A stretch of DNA of 64,000 nt from Hippasteria phrygiana (taxonomy: Eukaryota > Echinodermata > Asteroidea > Valvatida > Goniasteridae), in assembly GCA_037893225.1 (NCBI GenBank), contig JAZGUH010000363.1, positions 1,984,001 through 2,048,000 on the forward strand, read 5' to 3'. Below are positions 12,296-22,200 of the stretch, piece by piece (positions within the stretch are counted from its first letter, which is position 1; each line of letters starts with the position of its first letter). The notes under the pieces were generated by a model, which had not been told where the DNA came from, did not search any database, and worked only from the letters and a program-made list of their open reading frames with translations. A program made the translations under genes and the position numbers.

Positions 12296-13074
12296 ACTAC
12301 TACAAACAACTTTAATTAATTTCAAAATTACCAAAGAAAACTGGCAGCAGCGCGATTGTTTGACAAACTTAAATTATTGTATTCACATTTCACATCCAAA
12401 CAAAAAAAACAAAAACGAAACAGCCCTGTGTTTGTCCACAAACACCAACCTCATGCCTCTAGTTTTGTTTTGTTTTTGTTTCTTTCTTTATTTCTTTCTT
12501 TTTCTTTTCCTTTTTCTTATTTGGGGGGAGGGGTGTGTTGAAGTGAGGAATACAAATTATGTACATGCCCAATGTATATGACTCACCATTGCAGCTGCAT
12601 ATTCCATATAGCTTGGTGAGCAGCTCATAGTCACCAAAAGCAAACAGTTTGATGGACCGTCCCCTGTGGTAAAAAATAGTGGAACATTATCAATGATTCT
12701 CATTCATTGTACTGTTAAGTTCTTTCTTTTGATAGTATTCCCCACTCTGATAAATTTCCTGCAGTTTGGAACTGACCCTGACATGAATGAGAAGACATGG
12801 CCAAAAGGTATGTAATGCATAACATAACTTTTATTATACTGTTCTTGTTGGGTTAACTTTTTATATATTAGTATTCAGTAAGAGTTAATTAAAATGAAGC
12901 TACATTTTTTTGGTAAGTTTAAAGGGACCATGCACTTATTAGGGTTTTATTGAAAACTGTTTATTTTACTGGCTAGAGACTATTAAACAAGACAGTCTAA
13001 ACAAGTTGTATTCTGCGTCGAACAAACCACAAGGGAAACTTACCAGCTACATTTGAATACATTTTCAAAGTGAA

Positions 13075-13330
13075 AAAAGAAAACTGGCAGGAGCGGGCAG
13101 TTTCATAACTGGGTGAAATTTCTGGGGGCACCTGATGGGAGTGCACATATTTTTTAAGGGAGGCACGTTCCCCTTGTGCCCACCCACCTCCCCGTAGTTA
13201 CGCCACTGGGAGCAGGATTTGAACCTGCAACTTCCGGAATACTGTACTGGTACCCTATTCCGGAGGTTGCAGGCTAGGTTTGAATCCTGCTCCTGCCAGT
13301 TTTCTTTGCTCACTTTGCAGATTATATTCT
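13075..13330. repeat. tRNA-derived SINE pieces, head-to-head
   Basis: The tRNA-like segment GGTTTGAATCCTGCTCCTGCC near 13,274-13,298 is followed by AGTTTTCTTTGCTCACTTTG. The reverse complement of its first part lies at 13,205-13,240, giving a palindrome around GGTACC. A further end piece (AAAGAAAACTGGCAGGAGCG) sits at 13,075-13,095. The same tail follows the tRNA-like sequence at 56,100. This block lies inside an intron of the minus-strand transposase-like gene. Confidence 0.6.
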
Positions 13331-14471
13331 TTTTAAAAAGTGCATGCATGTACCTCCACTTCAGTTTGGAAAGCTCTGTAACTTGCTCTATTATAGGGGG
13401 CAGCACTCGCTGAAGATTTGCAGTGGAATCATGTGCCTCGAAACATGCGAATACCACAGTGTTTCTCGTGGAGTTTGGATGGATCGTGTTAACGATCTGG
13501 TAACACATCTTGAATGATGTACCGCCAAAGTCTCCACCAATCTTGACCCATATCTCATCATTTGGTATCATGTTGTGCCATGTCAAGGACCCATTCCTAA
13601 AATGAAAAGTTGGCATATGGAAATAATTTATATGTGATTATTTAAAAGGCCATGTTTCTTATTTGTAAATTGCATATTTCAAAAACTGATTTGTGCATGG
13701 AGGATTACTCATGAAAATTTGTTCAGTTCATTTTAAGTGACTGACTTTCTGCAATACTTTGTTTTACACAGAATATCCTAGCACAGAGTACACTCACAAG
13801 TCATGTTTGTTAAGATAATCAAGAACCATGGAGCAGACGTTCTTCACAGTTACACAAGGAGTCTCCTTTATCTGCCAGCCATTGTTGCCATGTGCACTGC
13901 TGGATTTGAACAAAAGCGGCACCATTTCCCCTGCAATATTGTCCTTCAGAAGAGCAGTCTGCTGGCTCCTCATGGCGCGCTCTGATGGAATAGAAACTCC
14001 CACAGATCCTAGGTAGCTGTGTGGGCATTAAATATTTTGTTTTTATTCATGTCACTCAGGCGAGTACCACAGTTTCATTTAAGTATTAAGAATAACATGA
14101 ACATGTACATGTATTTAGGATTTTACAAATTTTACTCACGATCACTTTGTAATTTTTCAATGAAATCTTTCCCTCCTAGTCCAAGATTCAAGATTTCATT
14201 TATTGTCATGCTAAAAAGTATTTGAAAGTAGTCTTGCCCTTTTGCAAGTTTAAACTTTCTTGTAAATGAATTGTTTGTCGCATAATTTAAAGGCATTATT
14301 TTACAGTATGTGCACATACCCACGGAGCTTCCTCAATTGCTGCCATGCAAATTGACATTCCCGCATCATTGCCAGTGATGTGTTGACATCCATACCTTCA
14401 TCGGTTGATTGGGTTGCAATTTTTGTACCATGGGCTGAATTGGAGGATTTGACCAGTTGCACATATGCTGG

Positions 14472-15021
14472 CTGAATACAAATCACATACATGACTAGCT
14501 GAAGTACATGTAGTTTTGGCAATTATTAGGGAAAGTTCTGCATACTACTTATTAACCCTAACCCCCAGGGTGTGTGGAAATTGTATTGAAGATTCAGTAT
14601 TGTTTAGGTAAATCACTTCTATTGTCTGCTAGCCAAGGATTCACATTAAAGTTCAGGCTTCGAGTAAACACACATTTTCATCACACATGATCACTCACAA
14701 ATGCCAGAATAATGAACTAAAAAAAAATAGTTTTGTGATGTTGAAGTTTGCACATACTGGATGTGATATTAAAATAACATGCAATGTGATGTAAATTGTG
14801 ATGTGAAATTTTGTGCGAACAAATACTTCACGCACGAAGCTTAAATTTTCCCGATTTTTACAGATTTTGCTAACTTTTTCAACCAGATTAATCACCCCAT
14901 CTGATGAAAAAAGAGTAATCAATCATAATTACTGTATAGCACCATAATTCATTGTGCCACTTGTGCTTAAGGGACAAATTTACGGCACTGTTTTGTTCTC
15001 CTGAAAATTAAAGACGCCATC
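14472..15021. other. Spacer between transposase-like gene and DIRS element
   Basis: AT-rich sequence of about 550 bp. It may contain missing 5' exons of the minus-strand transposase-like gene, but no open segment with splice sites and family motifs was found. CCCTAACCCCCAGGGTGTGTGG near 14,552 is shared in inverted form with 7,870. Confidence 0.4.
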
Positions 15022-16154
15022 TTGGATTTACCAAATGGAGTGACATCACTACTTTCCTGCACTGGAGTAAAGAAACGCAGTGCGGCCAAAATCGCTTGCG
15101 TTATTAACGTTGGGTCTATGAGGAATAGAACAGCCGTTCTAGACAACAGACACCACGAACTTAACCGGGCGCCACTGTGGCAGCAGCACGCCCACAGTCA
15201 GCCCAGCAGCCACGCCCCAATGTTCGCTGGGGCAGCAAGAGCCGCACAGGCGGGTAACCCGCCCCCCGGTTCTCCAGGGGCTGGCGGCGTTGACTATTCC
15301 GCTTCACTGACGGCCCCCGTCCTGGGACCCATCGGGGGCCGCCTACGTCTTTACGCAGGGTTCTGGCAGGAAATTACGTCGGACAGATAGGTGCTCGCGA
15401 CAGTCAGTCAAGGGTACAAACTCAAGTTCACGAGCACCCCTCCATCCGACACCATACACCGCGTGACCTCTGTCCCAACAGACAGGGGAAAGCGCATGAC
15501 TCTGGAAGGCGAGATCTCCTCCCTCCGAGAGAAACGGGCCATCGAGATAGTCGACTCCATGGATTCCTATCGATATTCTTTCTGACCGCAAAGAAGGGCT
15601 CTGGGGAATGGCGACCAATCATCAACTTAAAGCCGCTCAACAAGTTCTCTGCCCTCCCCTTCGGACTTTCCACGTCACCACGGGTCTTTACCCGAGTGAC
15701 CAGGGTGATAGCGGCGTATCTCCGCAGGAACAGCGTCATGATTTTTCAGTACATAGACGATTGGTTGGTGATCGGACAGTCAAGCGCCGCCACTGCGGAA
15801 GCACTCCGACGCACTTACGACCTCACCACCCGCCTCGGGTTTATCATAAACCACAATAAATCCCACCCTACCCCGTCGCAGGCGCCTACCTTCCTCTGGG
15901 CAGTCCTCGACTTCAAATGGGGCATAGCAATCCCGACGGAGGAACGCATAGTCAACCTCCTCCAGTGCGTAAACGTGTTCCTGTCAAGCCACTCGGCACC
16001 TGCAAGAGCGTGGCTACGGCTACTCGGCCTAATGGCAAGCATGGTCGACTTAATCCCGTGGTGCCGTTTACAGATGCGGCCACTACAAATTCACCTGTTA
16101 GCGTACTACAGGCCCAAGTACGACCCCATCAACCAACTGTGCCAATTGGGATAG
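15022..16154 (+). pseudogene. DIRS reverse transcriptase, core deleted
   Basis: This is the polymerase domain that copies element RNA. The fingers region reads through 15,391-15,575 (YKLKFTSTPPS, GEISSLREKRAIEIV). After a frame change it continues FFLTAKKGSGEWRPIINLKP (15,575-15,640). The next recognisable motif is LPFGLSTSPRVFTRV and then FQYIDDWLVIG at about 15,735-15,775, which holds the paired catalytic Asp of the YxDD motif. In related enzymes about 60 residues, with the first catalytic Asp (in a DLKDAY-like motif), lie between INLKPLN and LPFGLS. Here they are missing, joined at about 15,648. An in-frame TAG at 15,388-15,390 precedes VLATVSQGY, at a place where Trp is usual. The copy cannot be a functional polymerase as it stands. 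Confidence 0.8.
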
Positions 16155-16830
16155 AAATTCAGCCACACCTGCGGTGGTGGACAGACAGACGGAACATTCA
16201 CTGCAGTCTGAAGTTTCCTCGGGCACGACCCGAGGTCACAATCACCACCGACGCTTCCACCACAGGTTGGGGAGCCACCTTAACCCCGCTCCAGATATCG
16301 GGGGAATGGGACCAGGAGTCTCTGGGACTTCACATCAATGCCCTGGAACTGCAAGCAGTCTTCAATGCCCTGCGCCACTTCAAACCATCGGTCAGGGGTC
16401 GGACAGTACTGATCAGGTCCGACAACACAACCGTGGTGTCATACATAAACCGCCAGGACGGCACCCGTTCGGCCCGGCTGTGCCTACTGACATGGCAGGT
16501 GTTCCAGTGGGCGATAGAGAACGAAGTGGCCTTGCAAGCAGTCCACGTACATCCCGGGCGAGGAGAACGTATTGGCCGACGCCCTCTCGAGGAGGATGGT
16601 CATCCCTACAGAGTGGACCCTACATCGCGAGGTGACACAAGTGATCTTTGCACTCGTGGACAGGCCCCACATCGATCTGTTCGCGTCAGCCGAGAATACC
16701 AGGCTTCAGGTATTCTGCACCAGATTTCCACACCCACAGGCATGGGCAACGGATGCACTGTCGATACAGTGGGGCGGCATGTTCGCATACGCCTACCCTC
16801 CGATTTCGCTACTTCCGAAGGTATAACAGC
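16155..16830 (+). pseudogene. DIRS RNase H domain
   Basis: This domain would degrade the RNA strand of the RNA/DNA hybrid during element replication. The first part reads in the frame of the long open segment from 15,917: VTITTDASTTGWGATL (first Asp, about 16,237-16,284), INALELQAVFNAL (Glu) and VLIRSDNTTVVSYINR (second Asp). The last conserved segment, ENVLADALSRRM, is in another frame from about 16,560, so one frameshift lies near 16,545. It is followed by HIDLFASAENTRLQVF, a segment usual between RNase H and recombinase in DIRS elements. All four acidic positions of the fold are still present across the two frames. Confidence 0.75.
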
Positions 16831-16959
16831 CAAGATAGAGCAGGAACGGTGCCATGTTCTTCTCATCGCCCCATTCTGGCTTCGGCAATCATGGTTCCTC
16901 CGGCTGATCAGGCTCCTGATTCAACCCCCACTGATCCTGCCCCGCAGGCCGGACATTAT

Positions 16960-18060
16960 CTCGCAGCCACGGTCAGGCGTCCTACATCCGAAACTGAAGG
17001 ATCTTCACCTGACCTGCTGGCCTCTGTGCAGCGAGCCTTCCAGACGACAGGCCTTTCTCAAGACGCTGCCGCCATGGCCGCACGAGGACGACGTGCCTCC
17101 ACCCGGCGGGTCTACAGTAGCAGGCTACGACATTTCAATCGGTGGTGCCGGAATCAGTCGCTGGATCCATTCTCAGCACCTGTGACAGCAGTGGCCGACT
17201 TTCTCCTTTCCCTCTTTCAGTCGGGCCTCACAGTAGCAACGATAAAGAATTACCGTTCAGCCATAGCAGCCACTCATACGGGCTTTCCGGACGGCTCCTC
17301 TGTTTCAGACAACCAACCTCTGAAACACCTGATACGTGGGATGTTTATCGAGCGGCCTCCTGTGCGTCGACTCGTGCCAACTTGGGACCTAGGACGGGTA
17401 CTCCAGCTGCTCGCCGGAGCTCCCTTTGAACCTTTTGGTCAGGCAACGCTAATACACATGAGCATGAAACTTGCATTTCTCCTAGCAGTGGCGACATCAC
17501 GCCGAAGAAGTGAGCTACAGGCACTGTCGATTGCAAGGGGACACATTCGCTGGGAACCCGGTGGGGTACGACTTGTCCCAGCAGTCGGCTTCCTAACCAA
17601 AAACCAGACCTTCACGTTTGACCCCCAAGACATCTTTGTGCCCAGCGTGGGATCCCACTCAGGGGTCCCCTCGGATAAACTTTGGTGCCCAGTCAGAGCC
17701 CTCAAATGGTACCTGTCACGAACACAATCGCTCAGAGGAGATGCTCAACAGCTGTTCGTGATCACGACGCATCCTCATAGCCCTGCAACACGTGACACTA
17801 TAGCACGCTGGGTGGTAGCGGCGGTTAAGTTCGCTAACCCAGACTGGCCAACGCCTGCAGACAGACAGGTTCACCAAAACATACGTGCACACGATGTTAG
17901 AGCCGTCTCCACCTCGTAGGCCTACAACAGGGGCGTGCCGATTATGGACATTTGCAAGGCGGCATGCTGGAAGTCCCCCACCACATTCTCCTCATGCTAC
18001 TTGAGAGATGTGCTGCAGTCGGAGGGCATCTTGGGCAGGACAGTGTTAATGACAGCAGAG
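16960..18060 (+). pseudogene. DIRS tyrosine recombinase with in-frame TAG
   Basis: A site-specific recombinase of the lambda-integrase superfamily, used by DIRS elements to insert a circular DNA copy. The N-terminal core-binding part includes STRRVYSSRLRHFNRWC and GLTVATIKNYRSAIAA. The catalytic part has FLLAVATSRRRSELQAL (box I Arg), IRAHDVRAVSTS (HxxR) and, after the stop, KAACWKSPTTFSSCYLRDV with the nucleophilic Tyr. The TAG at 17,917-17,919 falls where the second copy in this window (62.7 kb) has Trp in TSWAFFKGV. A single G-to-A change would therefore account for it. The frame overlaps the RNase H reading frame, as is usual in this order. Confidence 0.82.
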
Positions 18061-18227
18061 TCGACAGCCCAGGGATCTACCTCAAGGAGAGACGCTCCCC
18101 CGACACAGCCGGGACCATCAGCTGTGGCGGATGCCATTTCTTAAGTTTGGTCCTACCCAATACTTATCGGTGCCTAGCCGGTTGTGCATTATCACCACTT
18201 CCCACCACCAAATAACGGTGCTACTCT

Positions 18228-18546
18228 GCATAGGTAGATGTTATTTGGGTAAGATGAACGCAGTAGACTTCTCCCCCACAGTAATGTGGGTCGAGTCTAC
18301 TAGAGAATACTTACCCAAATAACACTCCCGCCCGCCTCCCCACTCGATGGCTTTTCCGTAGGAAGGCTTTCGAAACAGGAGGGAGATTATGGGCACGGCA
18401 CCGCTAAGCATTGTGGGAATAGAGGGCGCACTCCAGTTGATCAAAGCTTAGCGTTGTGTCTAATGGTACTAGGGAAATATGCATAGGTAGATGTTATTTG
18501 GGTAAGTATTCTCTAGTAGACTCGACCCACATTACTGTGGGGGAGA
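18228..18546. repeat. DIRS terminal direct and inverted repeats
   Basis: GCATAGGTAGATGTTATTTG plus GGTAAG occurs at 18,228-18,253 and 18,481-18,506. Arms at 18,269-18,323 and 18,492-18,546 are reverse complements and contain CTCGACCCACATTACTGTGG. This marks the right end of the DIRS element at 15-18.5 kb. The sequences between the arms include the internal complementary region used to template the circular intermediate in this order. Confidence 0.75.
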
Positions 18547-19235
18547 ATTTTCAATTCATTATTGGGGTATTGTGTACATTATGCTTGGCTGCACAAGCCG
18601 GCATGGCGCCCCGGTGCCCCCATATAACACCCGGGCTCATGGTGTTAAGCAATAAAACGAAAATCAAGTGTAGTGTACATGATTGGTCATTGCTGTAATT
18701 TTCAGAAATGGGCGGATTTGGGGGTTAGTATTTTATAGGAAATATTGTTCCACTGACCTGTTCAAAGTTTTGCATTCTTGGATGGTGCAAAAAACGAGAG
18801 AAAAACGGCGTTCGCTTTCAACCGTCGGGCAGCAGTTAACTGGACTTGTTATAGCGCCCTCTTGTAAAATAAGCCCAATTTTTGTAAACGGGATCGTTTT
18901 AAATTGGTTACATAACTACGCGAGCTGACTGGTTACAACCCGTCACTTTGGTACACTACGCGACACACACTTGTACTATGATTGCAACCTTGTGCCCGTT
19001 TTCGGATTTTAACCCATTTTAGATGCAACGCAGACTAACTACATTCGGTCAATAGAGGGCAGTAATAAGAGAAATCTGTTATTTTTTCCCAACGATTGTT
19101 ACGCGGAACAATCGTTGGAAAACGATATAAATTGCAACTTTTCGAAGTTTATAATTTGATATGATCTGTAGAGACATGCACGTACCAGAAACAGCCCAAA
19201 AAGTAGATTGACCTGAATTGTTCATTGTTTTTTAG
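18547..19235. repeat. Dispersed repeat with CCAACGATTGTT palindrome tip
   Basis: The segment 18,665-19,120 reappears in inverted orientation at 36,838-37,270. Shared blocks are TTCAGAAATGGG, CACTGACCTGTTCAAAGTTTTG, GTTATAGCGCCCTCTTGTA and the tip CCAACGATTGTT...AACAATCGTTGG. A diverged third copy of one part lies at 26,900-27,020. It is probably a non-autonomous transposon and has no coding capacity. Confidence 0.6.
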
Positions 19236-22200
19236 GATGCCATTTGATGACTTTTGTACCCACTTCACGAACCTAGTGATCTGCCGGATGCCTAACAAGA
19301 GTTACTTTAGCATTCAGCGTACCTGGCACGAAAAGGTTATGATCTCAGCATGGAAGAAAGGTCCAGGGAAGGCCAACAGGGCTGGGGGAAGTGTCAACAA
19401 CAGGGAAACATTCCTGCAGAACCCACAGGTAAACACAAAGAATCTCAAAGACCATCGATTAACCAGTGGTTGGTTGATAACATACCTGGCAACTGTACAA
19501 TATCTTCTAGGGCTGTCCCGAATATACCAAATATTTGAATATTCGATCGTTAACTGAATATTCAAATTCCTTTTTGCCGGTTCGAATATTCAAGAAAAAA
19601 ATATATGCACGTGCAGATACTAACTCTAATGTTATTTTAATAGAAAAGTTTTGCCGCTTATCAGTTTCAAATTCCACATTTTTGTTGACAGTAACTTTTT
19701 GTGGATGGAGGTTTATTGTTCCCGTCCATAAAACCCTTCATACTGATAAAATAATTACTGCAAAAACACAGTAATTGTGTACATAAAACTGAAAAGTGGT
19801 AACATTTATTTTGGGGGATGATGTAAATTTAAACAGGCCTTTTGCCATTGCGGACATAGTGTCTTTGGACTGTATCAGTGCTCTATGAGAGCCTGTTAGG
19901 AAGAATTCACATTCACTCAAGCAGGACTTGAACCCACTTATTACTGCAGACGTCTTAAAGGAATGATGTACATGTACATAAAGCTTCAGTAATGATAAAA
20001 AAACTAAATTATTAGGTTCAGTCTGGAATTTTACTGTTAATAAAGATGATACCAATCCTTCTGAGAAATGCTGTTGATGAACAGTAGAAGTTACCCAGCC
20101 TGGGTCTATAGGTCTGAAAATTGGGATAATTTCTTTAGCATAATGTTGAAGATTTATCCTCTGTAGGTCTGGGCCCAGGAAAACTTTAAGGGTGGTGGGC
20201 CGGGGATGGCGACCCAAAATGTGGCCAACCAAACCAACCATCTGTTTTCAGCCCTATATCTAGAGAGGCTTTTAGCTGGGAGACTTCCATGAAAAAAAAA
20301 AAAAAGTATGGAGATGTACACTGATGATGAGAGTGATCATTGGCAAATTTCTTTTGTTACTTGTAGTTCATGATTTCAGTAGACAGTGATGCAGATGAAA
20401 TCATTTTTTGTTTGACCCAACCTGATCTGCGAGCTGAGAAGTCAGAAAACAAAACCATTGGGTTCAACCTCATGAAGGTATCGTATGTTTACTTCAGTCA
20501 GCAGTAGTAAAGTATAGCTCATGTCACAAAACTGGCCCAATCACTGCACTCATCTTGTTTACTGGTCAATTGGGGGCTGCAGACTAAGGATGTGAGTGTG
20601 ACGTTTAAATGTTTAAACAAAATATATCAAGATCTGTTTACCAATTTTCCTGAATGTTTAAACAGAACCAAGATTTTTAAAATGGGACCTTGTATTTTTG
20701 CGATTACAGCGTCATACAAAGCCTTTGATTCATGAGTTCATCACACAATGGGTACAATGACACCCCACAAGTTGATCTTTGTGTAAAGCTGGCCTAAAAG
20801 AGAAATGCTAAAAAATGAGGGATAATGGGAGCACAATGCAGTGTCCCCATAAACCCCATCTGTAAGTGTGTGTTCCTTCGTATACAGCCTTATGGGGGTA
20901 CTGGGAACAAGGGGTAACAATAGGAACAATGGGACCCCACAAGGTAGTCTTTAGACATCTAGCTGGGGCCCGCCTGTAAGGAAAATGCTATGGAGTTTGA
21001 GGTTTTAATACAAACAATGGAGAACAATAGTATGGAAGGTGGACAGTAGTGGTACCCATATGTCTACATGTGTGTTCGTACAAGTAGTGCCTTACGGGGT
21101 CCCACGCACACGGGTAACAATGGGGACAATGGTGCCCGACGAGGAAGTCTTTAGAAATCTAGGTTCCCCACGAGGAAAACGCTATGAAGTTTGAGATTTC
21201 AATAGGGACAACGGAGAATAATAGAAGGAAAGTAGGTTGAACAATAGTGGTTCCCCATAAGGGACCACTCACAGTTTCAATGTGTTTAAATTTTGATTTT
21301 TTTTTCGAAAATGTTGGCCGGTGGGTGGGTTAAGCAAAATTATTGCAAATTAAAAATCGAAATTCACAAGGAAAAGCTCTTTTGACTTGCCGATTCCACT
21401 CTCACGTTTCGATTAGTTTGTTTTTTCAACCCTATAGTATCACCTGTACACGCGAACTGCACCGGCCTATGCGTAGTCTTAGATGTTGTCATCCGTTGTT
21501 CAGCAAAGCAGTTATCCCATACTCCATAGACTGGTTTGATGACTTGTTGGCATTTGGCACAACACCGACATGCCGTATACCGGGCTAGAAATTATTGATC
21601 AGATATAAAAGCATGAGGGAAGAAACATCATTAAAACGGCTGGACGACTTTTGTCTTTCCTTTGATATGTGGAATTAAGTGTAGCAAGAATTTCTCTTTT
21701 TCACCGAAAATGCAAATGTTCCATGTAATGTCCGTCAAATATTCAACATGATGAAATATCGTTTGTAATCACGTTTGTACATGAAAGTTAGTTACAACAC
21801 TGGCTATTAGTTGTTTGTGCATTTATACATCAGAATTTTAAGATCACTAACCTTTCACGACATTTTTATCATGCCATGATTTGTAGACAAATTTGTCGCC
21901 CACTTATCGGTGATATAGCGAGAAAAAATATCGACTACGAATAAAATCAGTATTGCCAAAGCTGATTATGAAACACAAGTCATCAGGGAACAAGTCATCA
22001 CGCCGTCACTGAACTGGGCGTTTTGTACATTTTTTTAATTGAATGGCGATAAATATTTTAAGATCGAAATTTAATAACATTGAACATTTTGAATGGCCCC
22101 TAAGGGTGGGTGTGTGAGTATGTAAAAACCGGCAATCGTGGACTAGGGACAAAAGAGTTAGGGCATAGACAAAGGGTCCGTGATTGACCGAACGTCCACG

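Larger units (their letters stand above)
8155..14471 (-). pseudogene. Ten-exon DDE transposase-like gene with a RAG1/Transib-type core (probable pseudogene)
   Basis: Exons, in gene order, are 14471-14320, 14210-14140, 14008-13798, 13596-13354, 12663-12587, 10051-about 9847, 9721-9375, 9149-9004, 8911-8701 and 8459-8155 (TGA at 8157-8155). All boundaries but one are GT-AG with matching phase; the donor of exon 6 does not fit. Motifs in order: SIPSERAMRSQQ; VKIGGDFGGTSFK (first Asp); FACFEAHDSTANLQ; FGDYELLTKLYG (second Asp), then RHCCLYC with CxxC 19 residues after that Asp; LPTLHMSLGIFKKLYDMLE; VERQAYHGKAFVGNHVHK; and LHLLEDH (HxxxxH), then NEQGGELIHTEFN with Glu 17 and 21 residues after the second His. 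This D-D/CxxC/HxxxxH/E order and spacing is that of the zinc-braced RNase H-like core of RAG1 and Transib. Homology is my inference. Frame breaks near 9978 (4-bp tandem duplication), 9645 and 9095 suggest decay. The 5' end is missing and may have been removed or displaced by the DIRS element at 15 kb. Other zinc-containing DDE superfamilies (CACTA/Chapaev-like) remain possible. Confidence 0.7.
15022..18546 (+). mobile_element. DIRS-like retroelement, 5'-truncated and degraded
   Basis: A GC-rich insertion carries, in order, a Pro/Gly-rich linker, reverse transcriptase, RNase H, tyrosine recombinase and a terminal repeat block. This domain set defines the DIRS order, which integrates by tyrosine recombinase rather than by DDE integrase. 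The gag region is absent. The terminus has direct repeats of GCATAGGTAGATGTTATTTG at 18,228 and 18,481. Inverted arms of about 55 bp lie at 18,269-18,323 and 18,492-18,546, the split direct/inverted repeat layout typical of the order. Damage includes in-frame TAG codons at 15,388 and 17,917, frame shifts near 15,575 and 16,545, and an RT deletion near 15,650. Confidence 0.85.

Noticed and set aside
12356..12581. Two overlapping plus-strand ORFs
   Set aside because: Their sequence is low-complexity T/C-rich tract and part of a SINE end.
12773..12806. Possible plus-strand micro-exon (FGTDPDMNEKTWPK) between acceptor- and donor-like sites
   Set aside because: It is only 11 codons of near-certain sequence, lies in an intron of the opposite-strand gene and matches no part of calpain or another family I know.
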